From Cyanobacterium stanieri LEGE 03274 (GTDB taxonomy: Bacteria; Cyanobacteriota; Cyanobacteriia; Cyanobacteriales; Cyanobacteriaceae), in contig NZ_JADEWC010000006.1 in NCBI RefSeq assembly GCF_015207825.1, forward strand, positions 62,001-126,000: a stretch of 64,000 nt of DNA. The letters are read 5' to 3'. Position 1 is the stretch's first letter, and each line of letters begins with the position of its first letter. The translations under genes and the position numbers were made by a program. Below are positions 45,892 to 55,846 of the stretch, piece after piece. The notes beneath the pieces are model-generated. The model had not been told where the DNA came from. It did no database searches and saw nothing but the letters and a program-made list of their open reading frames with translations.

Positions 45892-46878
45892 CTAGGGTGT
45901 CGCAACAGGCTCTTGATTATCAATCAAATCCCCCGTCACATCTTTAGCCTTCCCTTCCGCTAAAGTGATGCCTAGACGCTGTTGTAAAGCCTCTATAACT
46001 TCCTCTGCTGACTTTTGACCAAAGTTTTTGATTTCTAATAAATCATCTTGGGAATACTCAAGTAAATCTGCCACGGTATTAATTTGAGCCCGTTTTAGAC
46101 AGTTGTAAGCCCTTACAGATAGATTTAATTCTTCAATGGGAATTTGACTGGTAGGATCTTCCTCTACGGGTTGAACCTCAGTTTTTCCTCTGATGTTATC
46201 CACATCTTCTAAGGGAGTAAATAAACCTATTAAAATAGAGGCCGCCTCAGAAAGAGCTTCCTCAGGTTTCATACTGCCATTAGTCCAGATTTCTAAAATT
46301 AAGCGATCCGCTAACTGTCCTTCATGGCGTACTTCTTCCACCGTAAAGTTAACCTTAGAAACAGGCATAAATACTGAATCTATTTGCAGAAAATCAAGGG
46401 AAGAAGTTTCATCATTACCTTTCTCAATGGCACGATAACCCCTACCTTTTTCTACCTTAAATTCCATTTCTAATTTTGCACCCTTGCCCAAGGTACAAAT
46501 ATAGTGATTTGGTTCAATTATCTCAATCTCTGATGGTAAACTGAACTGAGCGGCGGTTACCGTGTCAGGACCTGTTGCCACCAAACGACCGATTTGGGGT
46601 GTGTCACTGTAGCTCTTAAACACGAGTTCTTTCATGTTTAGCATAATTTCCAACACATCTTCCCTCACCCCGTCAATCACAGCAAACTCGTGGTTAACCC
46701 CCGCAATTCTTACGGCAGTCACTGCTGCACCCTCTAAGTTAGATAAAAGAACCCTTCTCAAGGAGTTACCAACGGTAATGCCCTGACCTCTTTCCAAAGG
46801 TTCTAGGACAAACTTTCCGTATTGACCTTGATTTTTTTGAGTTTTATTTTCTAAACAGTCTATTTTAAACACAGCCAC
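45892..46878 (-). CDS. rpoA: RNA polymerase subunit alpha
   Basis: Scaffold for RNA polymerase assembly, with a C-terminal domain that contacts UP elements and activators. The N-terminal domain has KFVLEPLERGQGITVGNSLRRVLLSNLEG, and the C-terminal domain (from about 245) has IEELNLSVRAYNCLKRAQINTVADLL and IKNFGQKSAEEVIEAL. The start is GTG with GAGG upstream. 328 residues. Confidence 0.99.
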   Translation of the reverse strand: MAVFKIDCLENKTQKNQGQYGKFVLEPLERGQGITVGNSLRRVLLSNLEGAAVTAVRIAGVNHEFAVIDGVREDVLEIMLNMKELVFKSYSDTPQIGRLVATGPDTVTAAQFSLPSEIEIIEPNHYICTLGKGAKLEMEFKVEKGRGYRAIEKGNDETSSLDFLQIDSVFMPVSKVNFTVEEVRHEGQLADRLILEIWTNGSMKPEEALSEAASILIGLFTPLEDVDNIRGKTEVQPVEEDPTSQIPIEELNLSVRAYNCLKRAQINTVADLLEYSQDDLLEIKNFGQKSAEEVIEALQQRLGITLAEGKAKDVTGDLIDNQEPVATP

Positions 46879-46998
46879 AGTGATTATTTCCTCGATGTAT
46901 GAAGTCAGGTTTGGATTTGAGTTTTGATAAGTAACAGTTCTGTTGATTGATCCTAATTAGTGGTCGTGATAACAGCATAAATAGGACTGGAAACAAAA

Positions 46999-47391
46999 CT
47001 ATACTCTTCTTCTTTTCGGAGGACGACAACCATTGTGAGGAATGGGGGTGATGTCACGAATTAAAGTGATTTCTAATCCTGCTCCTTGTAATGCTCTAAT
47101 GGCGGTTTCTCTTCCTGCCCCTGGTCCACTGACCATCACTTCTACTTGTTTCATACCGTTATCCATGGCGGTACGAGCGGCGCTGTCGGCAGCGGTTTGA
47201 GCCGCGAAAGGAGTTCCTTTTTTTGCGCCTTTAAAACCACTAGATCCCGCAGTTGCCCAAGAGATTACGTTGCCAGTGGTGTCGGTAATAGTAACAATGG
47301 TATTGTTAAATGTGGATTTGATGTAAGCAGTACCACTAGGAATATTTTTCTTTTGTTTTTTTGGACCTCCCCGTTTTGTGGGTTTTGCCAT
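46999..47391 (-). CDS. rpsK: 30S ribosomal protein S11
   Basis: Platform protein of the small subunit. The 130 residues show [39 protein letters not shown] and the C-terminal [18 protein letters not shown]. It is followed by rpoA after 120 bases. Confidence 0.99.
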   Translation of the reverse strand: MAKPTKRGGPKKQKKNIPSGTAYIKSTFNNTIVTITDTTGNVISWATAGSSGFKGAKKGTPFAAQTAADSAARTAMDNGMKQVEVMVSGPGAGRETAIRALQGAGLEITLIRDITPIPHNGCRPPKRRRV

Positions 47392-47569
47392 GGTTTTTTT
47401 ACCTCTTTTACTGAATTTGTTTAATTTAGTTCTGGTTGTTAATTAATCTAATTTCTACTTTTAGGCACTAATTTTTTTTCTCCTCTGGGAAATCGCTAAG
47501 GGAAGAATAACAATATTTGGATGCAACGTTTTTCCGCCTATATGTTTTTGCTTCCACATAAACAATATT

Positions 47570-47950
47570 TTATTTCTTAGGAGCTTTTTTCTTCCCTGCA
47601 ATAGCAACTCTGCGACCTCTACGGGTTCTGGCGTTGGTTTTGGTTCTTTGCCCTCTGACGGGTAAACCCTGACGATGACGACGACCACGGTAGGTGCCAA
47701 TATCCCCTAGTCGCTTGATGTTCATCGCTTCTAAACGACGCAAATCCCCTTCTATTTGATAATTTTCTTCGATATGGGCTCTGAGTTTAGCAATATCTTC
47801 GTCACTTAAATCTTTAACTCTGGTATCAGGATTTACTCCTGTGGCAGCTAAGATTTTTTGTGAGGTTACTAAACCGATGCCGTATAAGTAGGTTAGTCCT
47901 ATTTCTACTCGTTTATCACGAGGTAAGTCAATACCGGATATCCGTGCCAT
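47570..47950 (-). CDS. rpsM: 30S ribosomal protein S13
   Basis: Small-subunit head protein at the inter-subunit bridge. The 126 residues start [26 protein letters not shown] and carry the basic C-terminal tail [24 protein letters not shown] 178-base gap to rpsK has no gene. Confidence 0.99.
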   Translation of the reverse strand: MARISGIDLPRDKRVEIGLTYLYGIGLVTSQKILAATGVNPDTRVKDLSDEDIAKLRAHIEENYQIEGDLRRLEAMNIKRLGDIGTYRGRRHRQGLPVRGQRTKTNARTRRGRRVAIAGKKKAPKK

Positions 47951-48033
47951 GTCTAATAGTTTCCTTTTGTTTCTTTATTTTTTCCCAATTTGGTCAACTT
48001 TTGGTTTTCTTAGGTTAAACTTGTGGTTAAAGT

Positions 48034-48147
48034 TTACCCTTGGCGTTGTTTATGTTTTGGGTTTTCGCAAATTACCATAACTCGCCCTTTACGGCGGATT
48101 ACACGGCATTTGTCACAGATTTTTTTGACTGATGCTCTAACTTTCAT
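48034..48147 (-). CDS. rpmJ: 50S ribosomal protein L36
   Basis: Very small zinc-ribbon protein of the large subunit, 37 residues, read directly from the sequence: it starts [20 protein letters not shown] and ends with [12 protein letters not shown]. The zinc ligands CxxC, C and H are all present. Located between infA and rpsM, the standard place. Confidence 0.98.
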   Translation of the reverse strand: MKVRASVKKICDKCRVIRRKGRVMVICENPKHKQRQG

Positions 48148-48350
48148 AGTATTAGTTTACACTGCAAGCCTTTAATTATAACAATATTTTATTTTTGTGT
48201 CAAATATACTAATTTACCTATTTTCAGCTGTTTTCAACGGTTTTCCGAGAGCTTTTTTATGTCATGATTCTCTAACATTTTTATAATGATTAAAAAATAA
48301 TTCTTTGAATTTTCCTCTCGATTTGTTGAATTTGAATCTGAAAATAAATA

Positions 48351-48578
48351 TTATTTTTTCCCTTTGAGACGATAAGTAATTCTTCCTTTACTCAAATCAT
48401 AGGGCGTGAGTTCTACTTTGACACGATCGCCCGGTAAAATTTTGATGTAATTACGTCTAATCTTCCCGGCGATATGGGCAAGTACGTTAAATCCATTATC
48501 TAAGTCCACACGAAACATGGCGTTAGGCAAGGATTCTGTTACGGTGCCTTCCATTTCAATCAGATCTTTTTTTGACAT
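48351..48578 (-). CDS. infA: translation initiation factor IF-1
   Basis: Binds the A site of the 30S subunit during initiation. The 75-residue S1/OB-fold protein has [22 protein letters not shown] and [24 protein letters not shown] 203-base gap separates it from rpmJ without a visible gene. Confidence 0.99.
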   Translation of the reverse strand: MSKKDLIEMEGTVTESLPNAMFRVDLDNGFNVLAHIAGKIRRNYIKILPGDRVKVELTPYDLSKGRITYRLKGKK

Positions 48579-48655
48579 ACAATAGTCCTCTTTATATTTT
48601 TTAAATCCTTGTTGATCATACCAAATCTCTTTGTTTTAAGAAATTACGGTTATGG

Positions 48656-49210
48656 TTAGGATTTCACTATTGTTTGTAAGTCGGTACTGATTTCTTCTAA
48701 GGTGCGATCGCCATTAACTGTTTTCAATAACCCTGTATGTTGATAAAAATCAATGAGGGGAGCAGTTTTCTGACGGTAAACCTCTAAACGGTTGGCGATG
48801 GTTTCCTCGTTGTCGTCTTTTCTGCCACGACCTAAAAGCCTTTGCATTAAAGTAGAATCAGGTACTGCGAGGTTAATTACTGCCGTACAATTTTGATCTA
48901 ATCCCCTCAAGAGAGTGGAAAGAAACTCCGCTTGGGGAACATTACGGGGGAAACCGTCTAAAATCCAACCTTTCTGAGCATCATCTTGACTCAATCTATC
49001 TTTGATTAGATCAAGGATTAACTCATCGGGTACTAAATCGCCGTTATCCACATAGGATTTAGCTTTGATTCCTAAAGGAGTCTGCTGGGCGATCGCACTC
49101 CGTAAAATATCTCCAGTAGAAATGTGGGGAATACTCAAACCTTTTGCCAAAATCTCAGCCTGAGTACCCTTTCCTGCCCCTGGAGCTCCTAAAAAAATTA
49201 ATCTAGTCAT
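48656..49210 (-). CDS. adk: adenylate kinase
   Basis: Interconverts ATP plus AMP and two ADP. The P-loop is GAPGAGKGT near the N-terminus, followed by the AMP-binding STGDILRSA and the LID start GRGRKDDN. The start is the ATG at 49210 (MTRLIFLGAPGAGKG). The frame continues 21 codons upstream, but that part translates the heptamer array and is rejected. 184 residues, with the short LID form. Confidence 0.97.
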   Translation of the reverse strand: MTRLIFLGAPGAGKGTQAEILAKGLSIPHISTGDILRSAIAQQTPLGIKAKSYVDNGDLVPDELILDLIKDRLSQDDAQKGWILDGFPRNVPQAEFLSTLLRGLDQNCTAVINLAVPDSTLMQRLLGRGRKDDNEETIANRLEVYRQKTAPLIDFYQHTGLLKTVNGDRTLEEISTDLQTIVKS

Positions 49211-49219
49211 GTTTTCGTA

Positions 49220-49247
49220 ATTGATAATTGATAATTGACAATTGACA
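49220..49247. repeat. heptamer array just upstream of adk
   Basis: Four units: ATTGATA, ATTGATA, ATTGACA, ATTGACA. It lies 10-37 bases before the adk start, in the opposite orientation relative to transcription from the arrays found at gene ends, and falls where the adk leader would be. Confidence 0.85.
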
Positions 49248-49320
49248 ATGAAATATTTACTTATCAGAATCAAATATCAGATGGCGTATAAATCACACCA
49301 AAGAAAAAAGGAATAGTAAA

Positions 49321-49341
49321 GCCCCCCAAAAGAGGGGAAAA
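49321..49341 (-). promoter_or_regulatory. hairpin after secY
   Basis: On the minus strand TTTTCCCC-TCTTTT-GGGG with a GGCTTT continuation, a few bases after the secY stop. The T run is poor, so it may attenuate or process the transcript rather than end it. Confidence 0.4.
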
Positions 49342-49345
49342 GACT

Positions 49346-50659
49346 TTAGTCTTTAACCATACCTTCATAACGTTGAGAGATAACATAGGTTTGAACCTGT
49401 TTCGCAGTATCAATGGCAACCCCCACCAAAATCAGTAAAGAAGTAGCACCGAAACCTTGGAAAGTAGTTACTCCCGTCGCGCTTTCCACAAAAGTAGGCA
49501 CAGTGGCCACGATGGTTAAGAAAATCGCCCCCAATAAAGTTAAACGATTTAAAACCCCTTCAATGTAAGCCACAGTAGCTTTACCCGGGCGAATCCCGGG
49601 GATACTAGACCCCATTTTCTTCAAGTTTTGGGCAATGTCTTCAGGATTAGAAATCAAAGAAGCATAAAAATAACTGAAGAAGATAATTAACACAGAGTAA
49701 ACAACCACATACCAGATAGAACCTGGACGTAGTGCTAAAGCCACGTTGTTAATAAAACTGTTGAAAGGTGTACCATCGGCAAATCCTGCCACAGAAGATG
49801 GTAAAACCAAAACCGCAGAAGCGAAAATGATCGGCATTACCCCACCTTGATTAAGTCTTAAAGGTAGGTAACTGGTGCGCTCACGGTATAAGCGGCGCCC
49901 CACTTGACGCCGGGCAGAAATGATAGGAATACGACGAGTTCCTTCCTGTACAAAGACAATACCCACGATCATGACCAAGAAAACAAGGATGAGTAAGACA
50001 ACCTGGGCGATCGCCTCCCGCCCTCCAGTTTGAGCATAATCGATAGTATTACCCAAAGTACGGGGTAATACCGCTACAATGTTGACAAAAATCAACAAAG
50101 AAGCACCATTTCCTAAACCCCTTTCAGTAATTAACTCAGACACCCACATCACAAACATTGAACCAGCAGCCAGAGCCAGTACTGTTTCAACAATAAAAAT
50201 AGGACTATTATCCACTGCATAGGGGCGTAATAAACCGATAGTAATACCTGTGGATTGAATTATCGCCCAACCAAGAGCCACATAACGGGTGATTTGGGCA
50301 ATTTTACGGCGTCCGGCTTCCCCTTCATTTTTCTGTAAATCCTCTAAAGCAGGAATCGCAGAAGTTAAAAGTTGAATGATGATAGAAGCATTAATGTAAG
50401 GTAAAATTCCCAACGCAAAAATCCCCACAGTAGCCAAACCGCCCCCCGTGAAGAGATCTAAAAAACCTAAAAAAGGTAAATTTTGAACCGCCGCTTCAAA
50501 AGCATCACGATCAATACCTGGTATGGGAATATAAATTCCCAAACGAACTACAATTAATAAACCTACCGTAATAAGCAAACGACTGCGAAGCCCTGCGGCT
50601 TGTGCCATTTGCATGAAGGTTTCCTGAGCAGTAGGTGTTTTTTCTCTGCTGACAACCAT
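49346..50659 (-). CDS. secY: preprotein translocase subunit SecY
   Basis: Central channel of the Sec translocon in plasma and thylakoid membranes. The 437 residues have about ten membrane helices. Family motifs are RLGIYIPIPGIDRDAFEA, FALGILPYINASIIIQLL, RRIPIISARRQ and the cytosolic loop NPEDIAQNLKKMGSSIPGIRPG. It is separated from rplO by 241 bases holding degenerate heptamers (about 50713-50735 and 50845-50872) and the motif TAACTTAAGTTCTGAATAA in inverse (50785-50803). Confidence 0.99.
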   Translation of the reverse strand: MVVSREKTPTAQETFMQMAQAAGLRSRLLITVGLLIVVRLGIYIPIPGIDRDAFEAAVQNLPFLGFLDLFTGGGLATVGIFALGILPYINASIIIQLLTSAIPALEDLQKNEGEAGRRKIAQITRYVALGWAIIQSTGITIGLLRPYAVDNSPIFIVETVLALAAGSMFVMWVSELITERGLGNGASLLIFVNIVAVLPRTLGNTIDYAQTGGREAIAQVVLLILVFLVMIVGIVFVQEGTRRIPIISARRQVGRRLYRERTSYLPLRLNQGGVMPIIFASAVLVLPSSVAGFADGTPFNSFINNVALALRPGSIWYVVVYSVLIIFFSYFYASLISNPEDIAQNLKKMGSSIPGIRPGKATVAYIEGVLNRLTLLGAIFLTIVATVPTFVESATGVTTFQGFGATSLLILVGVAIDTAKQVQTYVISQRYEGMVKD

Positions 50660-50900
50660 GATTTAAAATATCAATATAATGATGGTGAATAAATTACAAT
50701 TAAGGGTCAAACAATGGACAATTGACAGTTAACAACTTGTAACCTGCAATCAGAATCCTCAAACCTAATCAGACTGATAGTTCTTATTCAGAACTTAAGT
50801 TAAATAAATAACCGTCTAAATTTAAGTTAAAAGTAATTAACCATCAATTGTCAATCACTTCCTATCAATTATTTGACCTCTCCCCTTAGTATCTTGACAT

Positions 50901-51365
50901 TTATTGATCAGTATTGCCATGGTCAGGGGCGGAAATTGAACCACCAGCGGTCTCAATTTTCTCCTGAGCAGATTTAGACCAAGCAGCCGCCTTAACAGTT
51001 AAAGCAACTCCTAAATCTCCATTACCTAAAACTTTTAAAGGACCATCATTGGTGGTGATGATACCCGCATCCATTAAAGATTCTAGGGTAACTTCAGAAT
51101 TAGCAGGTAAACCTGCCAACTTTTCTACGTTAATAATGGTGTATTCCTTACGATTGACAACAGTAAAGTGTTTTAACTTAGGTACTCGTCTGTAAAGGGG
51201 CATTTGTCCCCCTTCAAAACCCGGTTTAGTACCAGTACCAGAACGAGATTTTTGACCTCTCATCCCAAAACCGCCACTTGCACCCTGTCCAGCAGAAATA
51301 CCTCTACCGATACGGCGACGACGCTTTTTAGATGAGGGTTTGGGTCCAATATTATGAAGTCTCAT
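50901..51365 (-). CDS. rplO: 50S ribosomal protein L15
   Basis: Late-assembly large-subunit protein. The 154 residues begin [22 protein letters not shown] and contain the glycine-rich [18 protein letters not shown], with [18 protein letters not shown]. rpmD (L30) is absent between rpsE and rplO, as in other cyanobacteria. Confidence 0.99.
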   Translation of the reverse strand: MRLHNIGPKPSSKKRRRRIGRGISAGQGASGGFGMRGQKSRSGTGTKPGFEGGQMPLYRRVPKLKHFTVVNRKEYTIINVEKLAGLPANSEVTLESLMDAGIITTNDGPLKVLGNGDLGVALTVKAAAWSKSAQEKIETAGGSISAPDHGNTDQ

Positions 51366-51389
51366 AGTTATTACTATTTAGCAATGGGC

Positions 51390-51935
51390 TTATGAATAAA
51401 TTTGTTCTAAAGGAATATCTCTCTCTTGGGCAGCCTCAGAGAAACTACGGATTTGCTCAAGGGCATTAACCGCCGCACGAGCGTTATTGAGAGGATTATT
51501 AGATCCTTGTTGTTTAGCTAAAATATTTTTAATTCCTGCTAATTCTAAGACGGTACGCACGGCACCCCCTGCAATTACCCCAGTACCGGGAGCGGCGGGA
51601 CGCATGAATACTTTTGCTCCACCAGCTACACCATTGCTGACATGGGTAATAGAACTAGCTTTGTTGATTTTAACGGTGATAAGGTGTTTTTTACCGTCGG
51701 TAACAGCTTTACGAACCGCATTAATTACGTCTCCTGCTTTACCAACTCCCACTCCCACCTGACCTTTTTCGTTGCCAACAACAACGATCGCACGGAAGCT
51801 AAGTTTTTTACCACCTTTAACAACCTTACTAACACGGCGGATTTGAACCACTCTTTCTTGCCAGCTGTTGTCTTTTTCTCTACGTTTTCTTTGTTTGCCT
51901 TTGCGTTGATCTTTTTGTTCGCGCTCTTTTGCCAT
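51390..51935 (-). CDS. rpsE: 30S ribosomal protein S5
   Basis: Small-subunit protein important for decoding fidelity. The 181 residues start with a Lys/Arg-rich extension ([19 protein letters not shown]), then the double-stranded RNA-binding domain [20 protein letters not shown] and the C-terminal [17 protein letters not shown]. The Shine-Dalgarno AGAGG precedes the ATG. Confidence 0.99.
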   Translation of the reverse strand: MAKEREQKDQRKGKQRKRREKDNSWQERVVQIRRVSKVVKGGKKLSFRAIVVVGNEKGQVGVGVGKAGDVINAVRKAVTDGKKHLITVKINKASSITHVSNGVAGGAKVFMRPAAPGTGVIAGGAVRTVLELAGIKNILAKQQGSNNPLNNARAAVNALEQIRSFSEAAQERDIPLEQIYS

Positions 51936-51947
51936 GATGATTTCCTC

Positions 51948-52310
51948 TTAAAAGTTAAGACCTGTTTCACGGGCGGCATCAGCTAAGGCCTTGACTCGTC
52001 CATGGTATAAGTTACCACCACGGTCAAAAACTACTTTCTCAATGCCTTTGGATAATGCTCTTTGAGCGACTAATTTACCAACTTCAGCGGAAGCATCACA
52101 GTTGGAGCTAGAACCAAGTTTATCTCTTAATTCCTTATCCAAAGTAGATGCGCTCGCCAAGGTATGTTGGGCTACATCGTCAATTAATTGAGCATAAATA
52201 TGTAAATTGGAACGAAATACGGCTAAACGAGGGCGTTCAGCGGTGCCAGTTACTTTTTTGCGAATGCGAAGATGGCGACGTTGGACTAGATTTTTACGGT
52301 TAATAGTCAT
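51948..52310 (-). CDS. rplR: 50S ribosomal protein L18
   Basis: 5S rRNA-binding protein. The 120 residues show [34 protein letters not shown] and the C-terminal [20 protein letters not shown]. It begins 2 bases after the rplF stop. Confidence 0.99.
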   Translation of the reverse strand: MTINRKNLVQRRHLRIRKKVTGTAERPRLAVFRSNLHIYAQLIDDVAQHTLASASTLDKELRDKLGSSSNCDASAEVGKLVAQRALSKGIEKVVFDRGGNLYHGRVKALADAARETGLNF

Positions 52311-52312
52311 AA

Positions 52313-52852
52313 TTATTTCTTACCTGCTTTACCTACTTTACGTCTTACATATTCACCAGCGTAGCGAATACCTTTTCCTTTATAAACTTCAGGAGGACGA
52401 ACCGCACGGATTTTCGCCGCCATGTTGCCTACTAATTCTTTATCAATACCGCTGACGACGACCTCGGTATTGCTGTTAACAGCAACGGAGATGCCTTCGG
52501 GCATTTGCATTTCTACGGGTTTAGAATAACCGACGTTAAGGGTTAATTTTGATCCTTGTGCTTGGGCACGATAACCTACCCCTTGAATTTCGAGTTTTTT
52601 CTCGAAACCTTGACTGACTCCGTCAATCATGTTGGCTACGAGGGTACGGCATAGGCCGTGTCTTTCTCTAGCTTTGCGGGAGTCGTTTTCACGGTTTACT
52701 TGGATGGTTTCCCCTTCTTGGACAACGGTAACCAAAGAGGGTAATTCTCTGGCCAGGTTGCCTTTAGGGCCGGAAACGCTAACGTTTTGACCGTTAATAT
52801 CGACGTTTACTTTGGCAGGTATCGCTATGGGACGTTTTCCAATACGAGACAT
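52313..52852 (-). CDS. rplF: 50S ribosomal protein L6
   Basis: Large-subunit protein near the GTPase centre. The 179 residues start [20 protein letters not shown] and end with the signature [28 protein letters not shown] (shown here in part, [14 protein letters not shown]). A 134-base gap to rpsH holds a five-unit heptamer array. Confidence 0.99.
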   Translation of the reverse strand: MSRIGKRPIAIPAKVNVDINGQNVSVSGPKGNLARELPSLVTVVQEGETIQVNRENDSRKARERHGLCRTLVANMIDGVSQGFEKKLEIQGVGYRAQAQGSKLTLNVGYSKPVEMQMPEGISVAVNSNTEVVVSGIDKELVGNMAAKIRAVRPPEVYKGKGIRYAGEYVRRKVGKAGKK

Positions 52853-52954
52853 GATTTAATTTCTAAGTTCTAAATTGTGAATTTGTCTAAGCAATAAACA
52901 ACTAATAATTTTCAATATTCTGTTTACAAAACCACAGGGGTTAGGAATTAAGTT

Positions 52955-52989
52955 ATTGTTAATTGTCCATTGTTTATTGTCAATTGTTA
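52955..52989. repeat. heptamer array at the rpsH stop
   Basis: Five units: ATTGTTA, ATTGTCC, ATTGTTT, ATTGTCA, ATTGTTA. The last unit supplies the rpsH stop codon (TAA at 52987-52989, minus strand). It sits inside the ribosomal operon between rpsH and rplF. Confidence 0.85.
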
Positions 52990-53388
52990 CCAGATGTAGC
53001 AGAGAATTTCTCCGCCGATACCTTGTTTTCTGGCTTCTCTGTCGGTCATGATGCCGTGGGAAGTAGAAATAATTGCTACCCCAATACCACCGAGGACTCT
53101 GGGTAAGTCTTTTTTCTTACTATAAACCCTTAAACCGGGGGTACTTACTCTACGGATGTTATGAATAATAGGCTGACGATTTCTGCCTTTGTATTTTAAG
53201 GAGAGTACGATGTCTTTTTTTACTCCTTCGCCGACTTCTTCGTAAGTGCCGATAAAGCCTTCGGTTTTTAATACCTCAGCGATACTGCGAGTCATGCGAG
53301 TGCTGGGGATTGCCACGGTCGGGTGGCGTACGGCACAAGCGTTACGAATACGAGTCAGCATATCTGATATGGTGTCGTGTGCTGGCAT
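52987..53388 (-). CDS. rpsH: 30S ribosomal protein S8
   Basis: Primary rRNA-binding protein and, in E. coli, a translational regulator of the spc operon. The 133 residues start [22 protein letters not shown] and end [22 protein letters not shown], a family-typical end. The stop codon is part of a heptamer repeat. Confidence 0.99.
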   Translation of the reverse strand: MPAHDTISDMLTRIRNACAVRHPTVAIPSTRMTRSIAEVLKTEGFIGTYEEVGEGVKKDIVLSLKYKGRNRQPIIHNIRRVSTPGLRVYSKKKDLPRVLGGIGVAIISTSHGIMTDREARKQGIGGEILCYIW

Positions 53389-53417
53389 TCTTTCTTCTTT
53401 TCCTCTATTACCTTATA

Positions 53418-53960
53418 TTATTTGTCACGGAAGGGCATTCCCATCTCTTTTAGTAATGCGCGCCCTTCTTCGTCGGTGTTGGCGGTGGTGATAATGGAAA
53501 TATCAAAACCTCGAATTTGATCGATACTGTCGTATTCGATTTCGGGGAAGATTAACTGTTCACGCACCCCTAAGCTGTAGTTTCCTCGACCGTCGAAACT
53601 TTTGGGGCTTACGCCACGGAAGTCACGAATACGAGGTAATGCTAGGCTAATGAGACGATCTAAGAAAGCGTACATTTTATCAGATCTTAAGGTTACCATG
53701 GCTCCTACAGGCATTCCTTGACGGATTTTAAAACCTGCGATCGCCTTTTTAGCACGGGTAACGACGGGCTTTTGTCCAGTAATAATCGCTAGTTCACTAA
53801 GTGAGGACTCTAGTGCTTTAGCGTTCTGAGAAGCCTCTCCTAAACCTCTATTGATAACAACTTTGGTGATCTTAGGAACTTGGTGGATATTAGTATAACC
53901 AAACTGCTCCTTGAGTTTAGGAGTGATAGTTTCTTGATAATAAGTTTTTAGTCTTGACAT
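53418..53960 (-). CDS. rplE: 50S ribosomal protein L5
   Basis: 5S rRNA-binding protein of the central protuberance. The 180 residues contain [41 protein letters not shown] and [19 protein letters not shown]. rpsN (S14), which follows rplE in many bacteria, is missing here, as in other cyanobacteria. Confidence 0.99.
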   Translation of the reverse strand: MSRLKTYYQETITPKLKEQFGYTNIHQVPKITKVVINRGLGEASQNAKALESSLSELAIITGQKPVVTRAKKAIAGFKIRQGMPVGAMVTLRSDKMYAFLDRLISLALPRIRDFRGVSPKSFDGRGNYSLGVREQLIFPEIEYDSIDQIRGFDISIITTANTDEEGRALLKEMGMPFRDK

Positions 53961-54008
53961 TGCTTTGGTTACTGATGGTTATAAAGTAGTACCGTTATGC
54001 TCATTGAA

Positions 54009-54365
54009 TTAATCAATGATTTCGCCAGTTTTTTTCAATTTTCTCACCTTTTTACCTTCTTCAGTAATGACATAGCTAATGCGACTAGCTACTTTTTCTT
54101 TTTCAGAATAAAGCATTACTTTGGAGCTATGAATGGGGGCTTCATAGGTGGTGATTTGACCAGATTCCCCTTGTTGACGGGGTTTGACGTGTTTGGTTCT
54201 GATGTTAACCCCTTTGACGATGACGGTGCTATCTTTGGGGATGGCTCTGAGGATTTCTCCTACTTTACCCTTGTCTTTGCCAGAGATGATTTGCACGGTA
54301 TCACCTTTTTTGACGTGCATTTTATGTCTGGCGGGGGTGGTTTTGCTTTGATTTGCTGATCTCAT
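54009..54365 (-). CDS. rplX: 50S ribosomal protein L24
   Basis: Assembly-initiating large-subunit protein with a KOW motif: [21 protein letters not shown]. The 118 residues also show [20 protein letters not shown]. The Shine-Dalgarno GGAGGT overlaps the last rplN codons, and the genes are 3 bases apart. Confidence 0.98.
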   Translation of the reverse strand: MRSANQSKTTPARHKMHVKKGDTVQIISGKDKGKVGEILRAIPKDSTVIVKGVNIRTKHVKPRQQGESGQITTYEAPIHSSKVMLYSEKEKVASRISYVITEEGKKVRKLKKTGEIID

Positions 54366-54368
54366 GGT

Positions 54369-54737
54369 TTAGAGTACCTCCGGAGCTAAAGAAATGATCT
54401 TGGTGAAGTTGCGATCGCGCAATTCCCTCGCCACAGGACCAAATACACGGGTACCTCTGGGGTTGTTATCTTTGTTGATAATCACGGCGGCATTGTCATC
54501 AAAACGAATGCTCATACCGCTTTCACGACGTAAAGAGTGTTTGGTGCGTACGATTACCGCGCGAACGATGTCAGATTTTTTCACTGCCATATTAGGAATT
54601 GCATCCTTGACGACGGCAATAATTACGTCACCGATGCCACCGTAAGTACAGTTACCGGTGGATAACACTCTTAAGCACATAATCTTACGAGCGCCACTGT
54701 TATCGGCTACGTTTAGGTAACTTTGTTGTTGAATCAT
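54369..54737 (-). CDS. rplN: 50S ribosomal protein L14
   Basis: Highly conserved interface protein. The 122 residues begin [25 protein letters not shown] and contain [28 protein letters not shown] and [11 protein letters not shown]. Confidence 0.99.
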   Translation of the reverse strand: MIQQQSYLNVADNSGARKIMCLRVLSTGNCTYGGIGDVIIAVVKDAIPNMAVKKSDIVRAVIVRTKHSLRRESGMSIRFDDNAAVIINKDNNPRGTRVFGPVARELRDRNFTKIISLAPEVL

Positions 54738-54777
54738 TTTTATTAGTGAATTGATTGCAAAAGGTCGAAAACCAACA

Positions 54778-55026
54778 TTAAATAGCTTTAGTGCTGATAA
54801 TTTCCGCCAATTCCCAGCGTTTGGTTTTGCTGAGGGGACGGGTTTCTCTGATTCTCACGCGATCGCCCTCTTGACATTGATTTTCGGGATCGTGTGCTTT
54901 GTACTTTTTAGTTTTAACGACAATTTTGCCGTATTTAGGATGGGGGGAACGGTTTTCAACGGCAACAACAGCGGTTTTATCCATTTTGTTGCTAACTACT
55001 ACCCCTACTCTTTCTTTTTGTGCCAT
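54778..55026 (-). CDS. rpsQ: 30S ribosomal protein S17
   Basis: Primary 16S rRNA-binding OB-fold protein. The 82 residues include [38 protein letters not shown] and [19 protein letters not shown]. Confidence 0.99.
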   Translation of the reverse strand: MAQKERVGVVVSNKMDKTAVVAVENRSPHPKYGKIVVKTKKYKAHDPENQCQEGDRVRIRETRPLSKTKRWELAEIISTKAI

Positions 55027-55044
55027 GGATTATTTACTCACTCC

Positions 55045-55266
55045 TTATGCTTGAGTAGTGTTGGAAACTCCTCTTTGACGTTCACCTTGAACGGTCAATA
55101 ATTGAGCAATCCAACGTTTAGTGTGCTTAAATTGATGAGGTGTTTCGAGGCGACCAGTGGTTTGCTCTAATCTTAGTTGAAAGAGCTTTTTCTTGGCGTT
55201 AACGATCTCTTGAGCGAGTTCCTCATCATTGAGTTTTCTTGCATCTGCGACTTTAGGAAAAGCCAT
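55045..55266 (-). CDS. rpmC: 50S ribosomal protein L29
   Basis: Helical hairpin protein at the exit tunnel. The 73 residues show LNDEELAQEIVNAKKKLFQLR and QTTGRLETPHQFKHTKRWIAQ. It follows rplP by 6 bases, with GGAGG in the rplP tail as a possible coupled Shine-Dalgarno. Confidence 0.98.
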   Translation of the reverse strand: MAFPKVADARKLNDEELAQEIVNAKKKLFQLRLEQTTGRLETPHQFKHTKRWIAQLLTVQGERQRGVSNTTQA

Positions 55267-55272
55267 AATTTC

Positions 55273-55689
55273 TTAGTATTCCTCCGATCTGGTAATAAAC
55301 TTAGTTTTGATGGGAAGTTTTGCAGCAGCGAGGCGCATTGCTTCTCTAGCGGTAGCTTCAGGGATACCAGCAATCTCAAACATAATACGACCGGGTTTTA
55401 CTACGGCTACCCAGTATTCAGGGTTACCTTTACCAGAACCCATACGGGTTTCAGCAGGACGCATAGTAACGGGTTTGTCGGGGAAAATGCGGATCCATAT
55501 TTTACCACCACGGCGCACATAACGGGTAATAGCCCGACGTGCCGCCTCAATTTGGCGAGAGGTGATCCAACAGGGTTCAATGGCTTGTAGAGCGTAATCC
55601 CCAAAATTAATGGAGTTACCTCTATAAGCATTCCCCGTCATTCTGCCCCGATGTTGTTTACGGAATTTCGTTCTTCTTGGACTTAACAT
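55273..55689 (-). CDS. rplP: 50S ribosomal protein L16
   Basis: Located at the A and P sites. The 138 residues begin [21 protein letters not shown] and contain [21 protein letters not shown] and [19 protein letters not shown]. Confidence 0.99.
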   Translation of the reverse strand: MLSPRRTKFRKQHRGRMTGNAYRGNSINFGDYALQAIEPCWITSRQIEAARRAITRYVRRGGKIWIRIFPDKPVTMRPAETRMGSGKGNPEYWVAVVKPGRIMFEIAGIPEATAREAMRLAAAKLPIKTKFITRSEEY

Positions 55690-55791
55690 AGTTTTCAGTT
55701 AATAGTTCAGAATTGCTCTCTAAAAGAGCTTGGGCTTAAAAAATTAAGACATGAAACTTGGGCTATGGACATCTCCAATGATGGGCATTTT

Positions 55792-55807
55792 AAAGGCTAA
55801 AGCCTTT
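55792..55807. repeat. small perfect hairpin between rpsC and rplP
   Basis: AAAGGC-TAAA-GCCTTT in the 157-base gap between rpsC and rplP. The GGCTAAAGCC core is recalled as a common dispersed word in cyanobacterial intergenic DNA. There is no T tract on the minus strand, so it is not a terminator of the operon. Confidence 0.5.
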
Positions 55808-55846
55808 ACTACAAGCCAACGAAAAATAATTTATGGAGAAGTCTAA

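Noticed and set aside
49211-49273. N-terminal extension of adenylate kinase
   Set aside because: The extra codons are the translated heptamer array; adenylate kinases begin at the P-loop strand, matching the ATG at 49210.
50901-53960. Missing rpsN and rpmD taken as gene loss
   Set aside because: Cyanobacteria normally lack L30 and carry S14 elsewhere, so the absence is ordinary.
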